A stretch of 64,000 nucleotides of DNA from ECT2AJA-044 sp965658225. GTDB lineage: Bacteria > Bacteroidota > Bacteroidia > Flavobacteriales > ECT2AJA-044. A program made the position numbers and the translations under genes. The notes under the pieces were generated by a model, which saw only the letters and a list, made by a program, of their open reading frames with translations, ran no database searches and was not told the DNA's origin. Below, piece by piece: positions 42,939 through 50,795 of this stretch (the first letter of the stretch is position 1; each line of letters opens with the position of its first letter). Location of the stretch: positions 1 through 64,000 of the forward strand of contig CBFHRK010000005.1 in the NCBI GenBank assembly GCA_965658225.1. Direction: 5' to 3'.

Positions 42939-43583
42939 TTATCGGATAAATCCGGTGAGGTCAAATTCGTGCAAGCCCGCGAGGTATAAGTGAGCTCCGG
43001 GCAAGTTTTCGGGTGAGCCAATGGCTACGGCGTGCATGTTTCCGGCGAGCGCGGCTTCAATGCCTGCTCGAGAATCTTCAAAAACAACACATTCTTCGGG
43101 ACGAACGCCTACGGCTTCCGCTCCCTGTAAAAACACCTCAGGGTGCGGTTTTGAATGCGCCACCATAGTGCCGTCAATCACCGCGTCAAAGTACGATTCA
43201 ATTTCGCACTGTTTCAAAATCATGGGGGCATTTTTGGAGGCTGATCCAAGCGCAATTTTAATTCCGGCTGCTTTGGTTTCTTCCAGACACTTTAAAGCTC
43301 CGGGCAGAAGTTCGTCCGGATTCATATGAGCAACTAGTTCGAGGTACCAGTCGTTTTTCACTTTCATCCAATGATTAATTTCAACTTCGGATAGATTAAT
43401 ATTTCCCCAAGACATAATTTTTTCAATACTACCTCTCCGGCTAACACCTTTGAGCTGCTCATTATCTTGTTCGGTAAAGGAAACGCCTAGTTCTTCAGCA
43501 AGTCTTTTCCAGGCGATAAAGTGAAATTTGGCGGTATCAACGATAACCCCATCTAGGTCGAAGAGAAAGGCGCTGAACTTCAT
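42939..43583 (-). CDS. pgmB: Beta-phosphoglucomutase
   Basis: Turns beta-glucose-1-phosphate from maltose phosphorolysis into glucose-6-phosphate. The 214-residue HAD protein has the nucleophile motif FLFDLDGVIVDTA, the cap-domain substrate loop LKGVSRRGS, the motif GSASKNAP and the metal-binding loop VVFEDSRAGIEAA. The start at 43583 gives MKFSAFLFDLDGV, the family's normal amino end; a longer frame would invade the methylglyoxal synthase paralogue two bases upstream. Confidence 0.95.
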   Translation of the reverse strand: MKFSAFLFDLDGVIVDTAKFHFIAWKRLAEELGVSFTEQDNEQLKGVSRRGSIEKIMSWGNINLSEVEINHWMKVKNDWYLELVAHMNPDELLPGALKCLEETKAAGIKIALGSASKNAPMILKQCEIESYFDAVIDGTMVAHSKPHPEVFLQGAEAVGVRPEECVVFEDSRAGIEAALAGNMHAVAIGSPENLPGAHLYLAGLHEFDLTGFIR

Positions 43584-43585
43584 TT

Positions 43586-43984
43586 TTAGCTTTTTTTTCG
43601 ATCGGCTTGTTCCTTGCGAATATGTCCGATAATCATCAGTTCTGCGCTCGAGGTGTTTGTCGCAAGCGGAATGTTTTTTCGGATGCAAATTTCAATCAGG
43701 GCTTCGATATCTGGATGGTGCCTTTCTTTTACGTCTGGGTCTACAAAAAACAGCACAAGCGATACATCTCCTCGTGAGATCATATCGTTGATTTCGGTAT
43801 ACCCACCGCTCGATCCGGGACTGAGATGTACGATGGGGACTTTGAATTCAGATTGTTCCAAAAACTCCGCCGACCTTCCGGTAGCTACTAGTTGTCGGCC
43901 CCATAGCCATTCTTCCCTTTCTTTAATAAACTCTGCCATGGTTGGTTTCATGGCATTGTGCGCAAGGATGACAATATTTTTCAT
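43586..43984 (-). CDS. Methylglyoxal synthase-like protein lacking key catalytic residues
   Basis: A 132-residue MGS-fold protein. It aligns along its whole length with the canonical copy at 36445, but the catalytic Asp (D61 there) is Tyr62 in SSGGYTEI, the aspartate of the amino-terminal HD pair is Asn10 (HNAMK), and the phosphate loop ATGTTG is ATGRSA. D82, H89 and D92 (FFVDPDVKERHHPD) and the terminal NIPLATNTSSAELMI are kept. It is therefore probably not a synthase; it may bind a triose or sugar phosphate as a sensor or regulator. It overlaps the kinase gene by four bases. Confidence 0.85.
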   Translation of the reverse strand: MKNIVILAHNAMKPTMAEFIKEREEWLWGRQLVATGRSAEFLEQSEFKVPIVHLSPGSSGGYTEINDMISRGDVSLVLFFVDPDVKERHHPDIEALIEICIRKNIPLATNTSSAELMIIGHIRKEQADRKKS

Positions 43985-44847
43985 TTCGATTGAAGCTCAA
44001 TTTTATGCTCAAGATGATAGGCAACAAGCCCGTCAACCGGCTTTTTTATAACGCGACCAAAACGAACGCCTGCTTTTTTACACGCGGTTCGCAAGTATAT
44101 TTCCATGTGGTAGGCTACGGAGCCGACAAAATTCACGGTGGCCCATTCTGCTTCGGGAAAGCATAAAACGTGAATTCGGATAAACTCGTCAAAACCTTCT
44201 TGAATAATTCTCCCAAAGAAAGGGTGCTGTTGGTGCTTGCTTACAAATCGGGCAAATCCAGCGAGATACACATTGGCATTCGGCTGATTGTACACATTGT
44301 CGATTATTTCGTCCTTACTCGTTTGGTAAGTGTTGAGAAAATCATCTTCAATTTCTCGGGGAAGCTGCTTGTAGAGGAAAGAACTAAGAAGCTTTTTCCC
44401 CAGGTAAGATCCCGAAGCCTCATCACCAAGGATGAAGGCTAATGCGGGCACTTCCTCCCGAAGGGAGTGGCCATCGAAAAAACAAGAATTGGAACCTGTG
44501 CCAATGATACAAGCAATTTCAGGCTCTCCGTTATATGTGGAGTAGGCCGCGGCAAGTAAGTCGTGATCGACCGTTATGTCTGCGCGCGTGAATACTTGTT
44601 CAAGTCCTCTTTTTACTTCGACTTGAAGCGATTCTGTAGAGCAACCCGCCCCATAGAAAAAGACGATCTCAACGTCCTTTTTCAGCTGCTGAATTCGCAA
44701 TAAATTGAGCAAGTGCTCTGCTATAAAACGCGGACTATGAAAGTACGGGTTGAAACCCATCGTAGAAAAACGATCGACTTCTTTTCCTTCTCTGTCGAGA
44801 AGCACCCAGTCGCACTTCGTAGAGCCGCTTTCCGCAATTAAAATCAT
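43981..44847 (-). CDS. BadF/BcrA-family sugar kinase (GlcNAc kinase-like; candidate glucokinase)
   Basis: A 288-residue ASKHA-fold kinase: phosphate-1 loop MILIAESGSTKCDWVLLD, phosphate-2 loop IACIIGTGSNSCFFDG, adenosine region ATVNFVGSVAYH. Family members phosphorylate N-acetylglucosamine, glucosamine or glucose. No other hexose kinase is present in this operon, yet maltose phosphorolysis releases free glucose, so glucose is the inferred substrate. The ATG at 44847 gives the family's usual start; it lies four bases after the gapA stop, whereas an earlier ATG at 44874 would overlap gapA. Confidence 0.83.
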   Translation of the reverse strand: MILIAESGSTKCDWVLLDREGKEVDRFSTMGFNPYFHSPRFIAEHLLNLLRIQQLKKDVEIVFFYGAGCSTESLQVEVKRGLEQVFTRADITVDHDLLAAAYSTYNGEPEIACIIGTGSNSCFFDGHSLREEVPALAFILGDEASGSYLGKKLLSSFLYKQLPREIEDDFLNTYQTSKDEIIDNVYNQPNANVYLAGFARFVSKHQQHPFFGRIIQEGFDEFIRIHVLCFPEAEWATVNFVGSVAYHMEIYLRTACKKAGVRFGRVIKKPVDGLVAYHLEHKIELQSK

Positions 44848-44851
44848 AGAC

Positions 44852-45847
44852 TTACAGGTTGGCCAAACGTTCAATTAGGTCTACGGCACGAGCCGAATAT
44901 CCAGCCTCATTATCGTACCAACTTACAATTTTTACTAGAGTTCCGTTCGCAGAAGTCAACTGTGCATCGAATATACTGCTGTACGGATTGCCAATGATAT
45001 CGGCAGAAACAATAGGGTCTTCGGTGTATTCTAAAATACCTTTTAATGGCCCCTCGGCAGCTTCTTTCATTGCCGCATTTATTTCTTCGGCGGTTGCTTC
45101 TTTCTCAAGGATAACCGTTAAATCAGTTGCCGAACCGGTAGGGGTTGGTACACGCATGGCCATTCCATCCAGTTTTCCTTTTAGCTCCGGTAATACGAGT
45201 CCAACCGCAGCCGCAGCACCAGTACTTGTTGGAACAACGCTTAAAGCAGCTGCTCTTGCTCTTCTCATGTCGGAGTGTGGGGCGTCATGAAGGTTTTGAT
45301 CCGCGGTATACGCGTGAACCGTGGTCATATATCCTTTTACTATCCCAAATTTCTCGAGTAATATCTTTGCAACAGGTGCGAGGCAATTGGTGGTACAAGA
45401 GGCGTTGGAAACCATTGTATCTGTGGCATTGAGCTCATGATCATTTACTCCTAAAACCACCGTTTTCACATCGCCTTTTGCAGGTGCGCTTAAAACCACT
45501 TTTTTAGCCCCGGCTTGAATATGAAGGCCCATCTTTTCAGCATCTCTAAATACTCCAGTTGCTTCAAGAACCGTATCTACACCTAATTCACCCCAAGGTA
45601 AATCGGCCGGGTTTCTTTCGCTATAAAGTTTAATGGTATTCCCGTTTACGATTAAATCGTTTCCGGAAACTTCAACATCCCCATCGAATCGCCCGTGAAT
45701 TGAATCGTATTTCAATAAGTGAGCTAACGTTTTTGAATCCGCTAGGTCATTGATTGCTACCACTTCAATACCGTCGCGGTTCATCATGTTCCGGAAACTC
45801 AATCGGCCAATTCGGCCGAATCCGTTGATCGCTACTTTCGTTTTCAT
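44852..45847 (-). CDS. gapA: Glyceraldehyde-3-phosphate dehydrogenase
   Basis: A 331-residue glycolytic enzyme with the NAD loop VAINGFGRIGR and the catalytic cysteine in SNASCTTNCLAPV; the segment TGAAAAVGLVLPELKGKLDG is also typical. Its ATG overlaps the pfkA stop by four bases, so the two glycolytic enzymes are co-translated. Placement downstream of pfkA in a maltose operon ties lower glycolysis to sugar supply. Asp in VVAINDL favours NAD as cofactor. Confidence 0.96.
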   Translation of the reverse strand: MKTKVAINGFGRIGRLSFRNMMNRDGIEVVAINDLADSKTLAHLLKYDSIHGRFDGDVEVSGNDLIVNGNTIKLYSERNPADLPWGELGVDTVLEATGVFRDAEKMGLHIQAGAKKVVLSAPAKGDVKTVVLGVNDHELNATDTMVSNASCTTNCLAPVAKILLEKFGIVKGYMTTVHAYTADQNLHDAPHSDMRRARAAALSVVPTSTGAAAAVGLVLPELKGKLDGMAMRVPTPTGSATDLTVILEKEATAEEINAAMKEAAEGPLKGILEYTEDPIVSADIIGNPYSSIFDAQLTSANGTLVKIVSWYDNEAGYSARAVDLIERLANL

Positions 45848-46833
45848 TGTGTATTTAGAATTTTGGATATTCTGATCAGGTCTTGATCAATTTGTGCTTG
45901 ATTTTTAATGGCTTGCATAAAGAAGGTATAACTCAACTCATCGTTGAGTAAGCCTACCATTACATTTGATTTGTCGTTGAGCAATGCTTCTACAGCAGCT
46001 ACTCCCAGTCTGCTCGCAATCACCCGGTCGAAACAGGAAGGCGAGCCTCCGCGTTGTACGTGCCCTAAAATGGTCACCTTGACCTCAATCTGGGGTAATT
46101 CTTGCTCAACTCGTTTTTTCAATTCATAGGGATTCCCGAGATGGTTCCCTTCGGCCGTAATAATGATATTACTCGTTTTGCGCGCCGCTTCACCCTTTTT
46201 TAAATCTTCAATAAGGTCTTCCCAAGTGTGATTTCTTTCCGGCAAAATAACAGAAAGGGCTCCTGTTGCTACTGCGCTTTGCAGCGCGATAAATCCGGTA
46301 TCTCTTCCCATTACTTCAACAAAGAAAAGCCGGTTGTGGGAAGAGGCTGTATCTCTGATTTTATCAATCGCTTCAGTTACCGTATTTGTCGCGGTATCGT
46401 AACCTATGGTATAGTCGGTTCCGAACAAGTCGTTGTCTATGGTTCCCGGAACGCCTACAATTGGAATTCCATGCTCCTCGTTGAGCATCATGGCTCCAGT
46501 AAACGATCCGTCTCCACCAATCACAACTAAGGCATCGACTTCATGATCTTTTAATTGTTGCGCTGCTTTCGCCCTCCCTTCTTTGGTGCGGAATTCTTGG
46601 GAACGGGCCGATTTTAAAAACGTGCCACCACTATTAATTATATGGCGAACACTGCTCGATTTAAGCTCGACGAAATCTCCTTGTATAAGTCCGTCGTAGC
46701 CGCGATAAATACCTATAATGCGTTTGTTGTAAAACAATGCACTACGTGTGACCGCGCGAATAGCGGCATTCATGCCAGGCGCATCACCTCCCGAGGTAAG
46801 AACGCCTATGGTTTTGATTTTCTTAGAACTCAT
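45844..46833 (-). CDS. pfkA: ATP-dependent 6-phosphofructokinase
   Basis: A 329-residue PfkA with the ATP loop GVLTSGGDAPGMNAAIRAV, GGDGSFTG, and the substrate/catalytic segment GTIDNDLFGTDYTIGYDTA in which GTIDND carries the catalytic base. GGDGS (rather than GGDDS) indicates ATP rather than pyrophosphate as donor. First gene of the operon running to the MFS gene at 34901. Its promoter overlaps an AGTGTA-N5-TACACT palindrome. Confidence 0.96.
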   Translation of the reverse strand: MSSKKIKTIGVLTSGGDAPGMNAAIRAVTRSALFYNKRIIGIYRGYDGLIQGDFVELKSSSVRHIINSGGTFLKSARSQEFRTKEGRAKAAQQLKDHEVDALVVIGGDGSFTGAMMLNEEHGIPIVGVPGTIDNDLFGTDYTIGYDTATNTVTEAIDKIRDTASSHNRLFFVEVMGRDTGFIALQSAVATGALSVILPERNHTWEDLIEDLKKGEAARKTSNIIITAEGNHLGNPYELKKRVEQELPQIEVKVTILGHVQRGGSPSCFDRVIASRLGVAAVEALLNDKSNVMVGLLNDELSYTFFMQAIKNQAQIDQDLIRISKILNTQ

Positions 46834-46854
46834 GTTGCGTGTTGAAGGTCAAAA

Positions 46855-46862
46855 CAAACATA
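46855..46862 (-). promoter_or_regulatory. -7 element of the pfkA operon promoter
   Basis: Complement reads TATGTTTG, a perfect TAnnTTTG, 21 bases upstream of the pfkA ATG. The operator palindrome starts on its upstream edge, so a bound protein would block polymerase. Confidence 0.65.
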
Positions 46863-46878
46863 GTGTAAATTTTACACT
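46862..46878. promoter_or_regulatory. Operator palindrome in the pfkA / regulator divergent region
   Basis: Perfect 17-bp palindrome AGTGTAAA-T-TTTACACT, of the form AGTGTA-N5-TACACT. It lies between pfkA and the divergent Nudix-like regulator gene, touching the pfkA -7 element, and shares its arms with the site before susC. Confidence 0.75.
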
Positions 46879-46974
46879 TATTTTGTTCCTTTGAGTGAAT
46901 TTGTATATTTTTTCGGTCTGAAAAGTCACTTTAGATTAATGACTAGTAAAGGTCTAGTTAATACGTAAAGCACC

Positions 46975-47682
46975 ATGCAAGGAGTTAACCCAAACGTATC
47001 TGTCGATTGCGTCGTGTTCGGTTTTGATAACACGAAACTGAATGTTCTGCTTATCAAACAAAAGGAGCTAAATGAAAAAATGCAAAAGCAATATGCCCTT
47101 CCTGGGGATCTCGTTCTTGAAAACGAAAGCCTCGATAACGCGGCCTATAGGGTACTTAAAGAACTGACTCAATTAGAGGGTATATCACTTTATCAATTTC
47201 ACGCTTTCGGTGATCCAAACCGGGTGAGTAATATTAAAGATATTGACTGGCTTCAGTCGTACCGTCAAAATCCACAAGCCCGTGTTATCACAATTGGCTA
47301 CCTCGCTTTAGTCCGAATGGAAGAGTTCCTGCCAGAGGCATCTTCATTTGCCGAAGAGGTGTTTTGGCAAGAAATTCACGAAGTTCCGCCACTTGCTTTC
47401 GACCACGATGATATCCTGGAAACTGCGTTAACGAGATTACGAGAAGATTTCGAAAATCATAAAATTGGATTGGAGTTACTTCCTGAAAAATTTACCCTCT
47501 CTCAGTTTCAAGTGCTTCACGAAATTATTCTTGAGAAAAAGCTCGACAAAAGGAACTTCAGGAAAAAAGTGCTTAAAGAAAAAAGAGTCTTGCCACTTCA
47601 AGAAAAACAACAAGGAGTGCTTCATAAGCCTGCACAGCTTTTTTCGCTGAATCCGATCGAAGAGGTATCTGAAGTCGAATAA
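46975..47682 (+). CDS. NrtR-like regulator with degenerate Nudix domain
   Basis: A 235-residue protein. Residues about 7-150 form a Nudix fold, but the Nudix box (PGDLVLENESLDNAAYRVLK, then ELTQL) has lost the second Gly of PGG, the Glu after Arg and one of the paired Glu residues, so hydrolase activity is unlikely. Residues about 160-235 (FTLSQFQVLHEIILEKKLDK; NFRKKVLKEKRVLPL) are the winged-helix part of NrtR-type regulators, including Bacteroidota sugar regulators such as AraR. Position between the pfkA and susC operons, both with AGTGTA-N5-TACACT sites, makes it the candidate regulator of the maltodextrin regulon and of itself. Confidence 0.82.
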   Translation: MQGVNPNVSVDCVVFGFDNTKLNVLLIKQKELNEKMQKQYALPGDLVLENESLDNAAYRVLKELTQLEGISLYQFHAFGDPNRVSNIKDIDWLQSYRQNPQARVITIGYLALVRMEEFLPEASSFAEEVFWQEIHEVPPLAFDHDDILETALTRLREDFENHKIGLELLPEKFTLSQFQVLHEIILEKKLDKRNFRKKVLKEKRVLPLQEKQQGVLHKPAQLFSLNPIEEVSEVE

Positions 47683-47689
47683 AGATGCA

Positions 47690-47708
47690 AAGTGTACAAT
47701 CTACACTT
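47690..47708. promoter_or_regulatory. Operator palindrome upstream of susC
   Basis: AAGTGTA-CAATC-TACACTT, seven-bp arms. It lies 14 bases upstream of the TACATTTG -7 element at 47723-47730, covering the -33 region, the placement expected for a repressor. Confidence 0.75.
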
Positions 47709-47722
47709 ATTGTTTTTTTTAA

Positions 47723-47730
47723 TACATTTG
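47723..47730 (+). promoter_or_regulatory. susC promoter -7 element
   Basis: TACATTTG fits TAnnTTTG. The start point would be about 47737, 24 bases before the susC ATG at 47761, which excludes the longer in-frame start at 47692. Confidence 0.65.
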
Positions 47731-47760
47731 AAAACACGTACCGATAAACATAGGCCTATT

Positions 47761-50700
47761 ATGAGGAATAACTACTCTAGAATTTGGTCGCTTTTACTAC
47801 TGCTCATTACGAGTATAGCGACCAATGCACAAAGTGTTTCTGGAAAAATTGTCGATGAAACAAATCAACCTCTTCCCGGGGTTAGCATTATTGTCAAAGG
47901 CACAACTACAGGAACATCGACCGATTTTGATGGGATGTATACTTTAACTGGAATTCAAGCAGGAGATGTTTTGCTTGAGTTTTCTTTTTTAGGTTACGCT
48001 ACAACCACCCGTTCGGTTACTGTAAAATCGGGTGAGAACATCACCCTCAACTTGTCCATGGAACCTCAAACCACAGACCTCGATGAGGTAGTTGTTGTTG
48101 GATATGGGGTCCAGAGAAAACGAGAGCTTACCAGTTCCGTCGTTAAACTAGGCGGTAAAGAGCTGAATGATATGCCGACACCGAGTTTTGAAACGGCTAT
48201 TCAAGGTAAAGCTCCTGGGGTTCAGGTAATCACAGGTTCGGGTTTGGCCGGATCCGGATCACTTGTACGGATTCGAGGAGTCGCCTCGATTTCTGCAGGT
48301 GGAGATCCTTTATACGTTGTCGACGGTATTCCCATTACGCAAGATTATTTCTTGAAAGGGAATAGTGGCGCAATGAATAATAATCCGCTCGCTACTCTAA
48401 ATCCAAATGATATCGAATCCGTTGAGATCCTCAAAGATGCTGCGGCGACGGGTATTTATGGTTCTAGAGGTTCAAATGGGGTTATCCTCATTACGACCAA
48501 AAGAGGTAAAAAGAGCGGACTTCATTTCAGCTACAATGCCCGTCTGGGAACTTCGCAACCAACGGCATTACCAGAAATGCTGAATACACAAGAGTATCTT
48601 CAAATGTATCAAGAGGCATGGGTAAACGATGGAAATGTTGGTACACCGGTTCTTCCAGGAGGAGTAAGTTGGGAAGATGCACAAAACACGAATACAGACT
48701 GGGTAGATTTAACAACCACAACTGGATTCAAACAGAATCATGACTTCTCAGTTTCTAAAGGAGCTGAAAAGTATAATGTATACGCAGGATTATCGTACAA
48801 CGATAACGAAAGCTTCTTGGTTGGAAATCGCTATCGTCGTATGAGCGCGCGTTTGAATGGAGATGTGAAGCTGTCGAAAGAGCTTCAGCTGAGCGTGTCT
48901 ACCAGTGTTGTTCAAGGTATAAATGATCGTGTAGACGCAGCATGGTCGGGTGGACTAGGGGCGGCTATGTCGACAGCACTACCTATTTATCCGGTTTATG
49001 ATTCGGAAGGAGACTACTTCATCGGAGGAACGAATCCCGTTCGCGTTCAAGAGCTTAAAAAATGGCGAAACACGGAGTTCCGATCGATCAACAATGTGGC
49101 CTTAACGTACATGCCAACCGATAAAATCATTTTGCGCGGATCGGGTTCATATGATTTCATGCGAATTAATGAGGATATCTACGAGCCACAAGAGCTCATT
49201 AATTCGGATCATGCCGGGGTTGCCAAAAGAATCCCGACGCAAGTAAATAACTACAATGGTTCCCTGACGGGTCAGTATATGATGAGTCAGAATACGCTTC
49301 ACAATTGGGACTTCTTAGTGGGAACTGAAGCGCAACGATCGTACAGCCGTTCGGGATATGCTGAGGTTATCGACGCGACAGACGCATTCTGGGAAGATAA
49401 TCGAATGCGTGACACAATTAATATTCAGTACAATGACCCGTCAAACGAATTTACGTTCGTGAGTTTCTTCGGTCGTGTGAATTACAATTTAGCGGGTAAA
49501 TATTTCGCTCAAGTCAATTTCCGTGCCGATGGTTCTTCGAAATTCGGTCCAAACAACCGATTTGGATTCTTCCCTGCAGTCTCGTTAGGTTGGATCATGA
49601 CGGAAGAAGAGTGGCTGCGCGATAATAAGGTCGTGAGCTTCCTTAAATTGAAAACAGGTTATGGATTAACGGGTAATGCCGCAATTCCACCAAATCAATG
49701 GCGTGCGAACAATGTCCAAAACATCAATGGATACAATGGTTCGTCTTATTATTTTCCAACGATTATTGAAAACCCCAACTTGCGTTGGGAAAGCTCCTAT
49801 ACCTTCGACGCAGCTATTGAGTTCGGATTGTACGACGATCGAATTCACGGTGAATTGGGGTATTACTATAAAGATACTCGCGACGTATTCTTGCAAGTAC
49901 AAGTTCCTCAAGCAAGTGGATTCGCTAATTTATGGGATAATGTGGGCGGTATATACAACACGGGAATTGAGTTTAACGTAACTACCCGTAACCTCGTGGG
50001 CGCCTTTAAATGGACGACCGACTTTAACATCGCTCGAAACTATAATGAAATTACCTCGATTGGTGGATATAGTGAAGACGCCGTTAGCGGTGGAACCAAT
50101 GATACTAGAACAGTTGTGGGTGAGCCAGTAGGAACCAATTTCTTGGTTCGCTTTTCGCACGTCGATAAGGAAACGGGGGCTCCTGTATACCTAGATATCA
50201 ACGGAAACGAAACATTTACTTGGGACCCTGCGGACAGAGTAGTAGTAGGTAATGTACTTCCAGCCGCTATTGGTGGAATCACTAACTCGTTCAGTTATAA
50301 GAATTGGGACTTGAGCATGCTGTTTGTATTCACTATTGGTGGTAACATTTACGACTCGTCAAGTAAACGCCAGCTCTCAATGATTACTGATTGGAACATG
50401 ACGCGCCATGTATACGACCGCTGGCAACAGCCGGGCGATGAAGCTCGCTATCCAGTGGCTACTCTTGACCCTGCCAATCACGGATCTACTACCCCTTGGA
50501 TTAATACAGATCTTTGGTTGCACGATGCTAGCTATATGCGCCTTCGCAACGTAACCGTTGGATACTCTATTCCGACAGAAAAGGTACGCCGATGGGGATT
50601 GCAAAACTTGCGATTCAGCTTTTTGGCCACGAACATCTTAACCTTCACCAAGTTCCCAGGTTTGGATCCTGAAATCGCCCGTGATTTTGAGAATCCGACC

Positions 50701-50784
50701 GACCGGAATATGAGCCCAAATATTACCTACTTAACTCCACCACAAGAGAAGTCGTTCATCTTGGGTATTGAAGTTCAATTTTAA
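47761..50784 (+). CDS. susC: SusC-type TonB-dependent outer-membrane transporter
   Basis: A 1007-residue protein: signal peptide (MRNNYSRIWSLLLLLITSIA, cleavage after NAQ), CarboxypepD_reg-like domain (about 25-105, VSGKIVDETNQPLPGVSIIV), TonB-box region DEVVVVGYG, plug domain (LVRIRGVASISAGGDPLYVV; AATGIYGSRGSNGVILITTK) and a 22-stranded barrel ending in FILGIEVQF. It imports malto-oligosaccharides with the SusD lipoprotein encoded 12 bases downstream, powered by TonB. The start at 47761 follows the promoter; the upstream frame contains the operator. Specificity for maltodextrin is inferred from context. Confidence 0.94.
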   Translation: MRNNYSRIWSLLLLLITSIATNAQSVSGKIVDETNQPLPGVSIIVKGTTTGTSTDFDGMYTLTGIQAGDVLLEFSFLGYATTTRSVTVKSGENITLNLSMEPQTTDLDEVVVVGYGVQRKRELTSSVVKLGGKELNDMPTPSFETAIQGKAPGVQVITGSGLAGSGSLVRIRGVASISAGGDPLYVVDGIPITQDYFLKGNSGAMNNNPLATLNPNDIESVEILKDAAATGIYGSRGSNGVILITTKRGKKSGLHFSYNARLGTSQPTALPEMLNTQEYLQMYQEAWVNDGNVGTPVLPGGVSWEDAQNTNTDWVDLTTTTGFKQNHDFSVSKGAEKYNVYAGLSYNDNESFLVGNRYRRMSARLNGDVKLSKELQLSVSTSVVQGINDRVDAAWSGGLGAAMSTALPIYPVYDSEGDYFIGGTNPVRVQELKKWRNTEFRSINNVALTYMPTDKIILRGSGSYDFMRINEDIYEPQELINSDHAGVAKRIPTQVNNYNGSLTGQYMMSQNTLHNWDFLVGTEAQRSYSRSGYAEVIDATDAFWEDNRMRDTINIQYNDPSNEFTFVSFFGRVNYNLAGKYFAQVNFRADGSSKFGPNNRFGFFPAVSLGWIMTEEEWLRDNKVVSFLKLKTGYGLTGNAAIPPNQWRANNVQNINGYNGSSYYFPTIIENPNLRWESSYTFDAAIEFGLYDDRIHGELGYYYKDTRDVFLQVQVPQASGFANLWDNVGGIYNTGIEFNVTTRNLVGAFKWTTDFNIARNYNEITSIGGYSEDAVSGGTNDTRTVVGEPVGTNFLVRFSHVDKETGAPVYLDINGNETFTWDPADRVVVGNVLPAAIGGITNSFSYKNWDLSMLFVFTIGGNIYDSSSKRQLSMITDWNMTRHVYDRWQQPGDEARYPVATLDPANHGSTTPWINTDLWLHDASYMRLRNVTVGYSIPTEKVRRWGLQNLRFSFLATNILTFTKFPGLDPEIARDFENPTDRNMSPNITYLTPPQEKSFILGIEVQF

Positions 50785-50795
50785 TAAATAGGATC

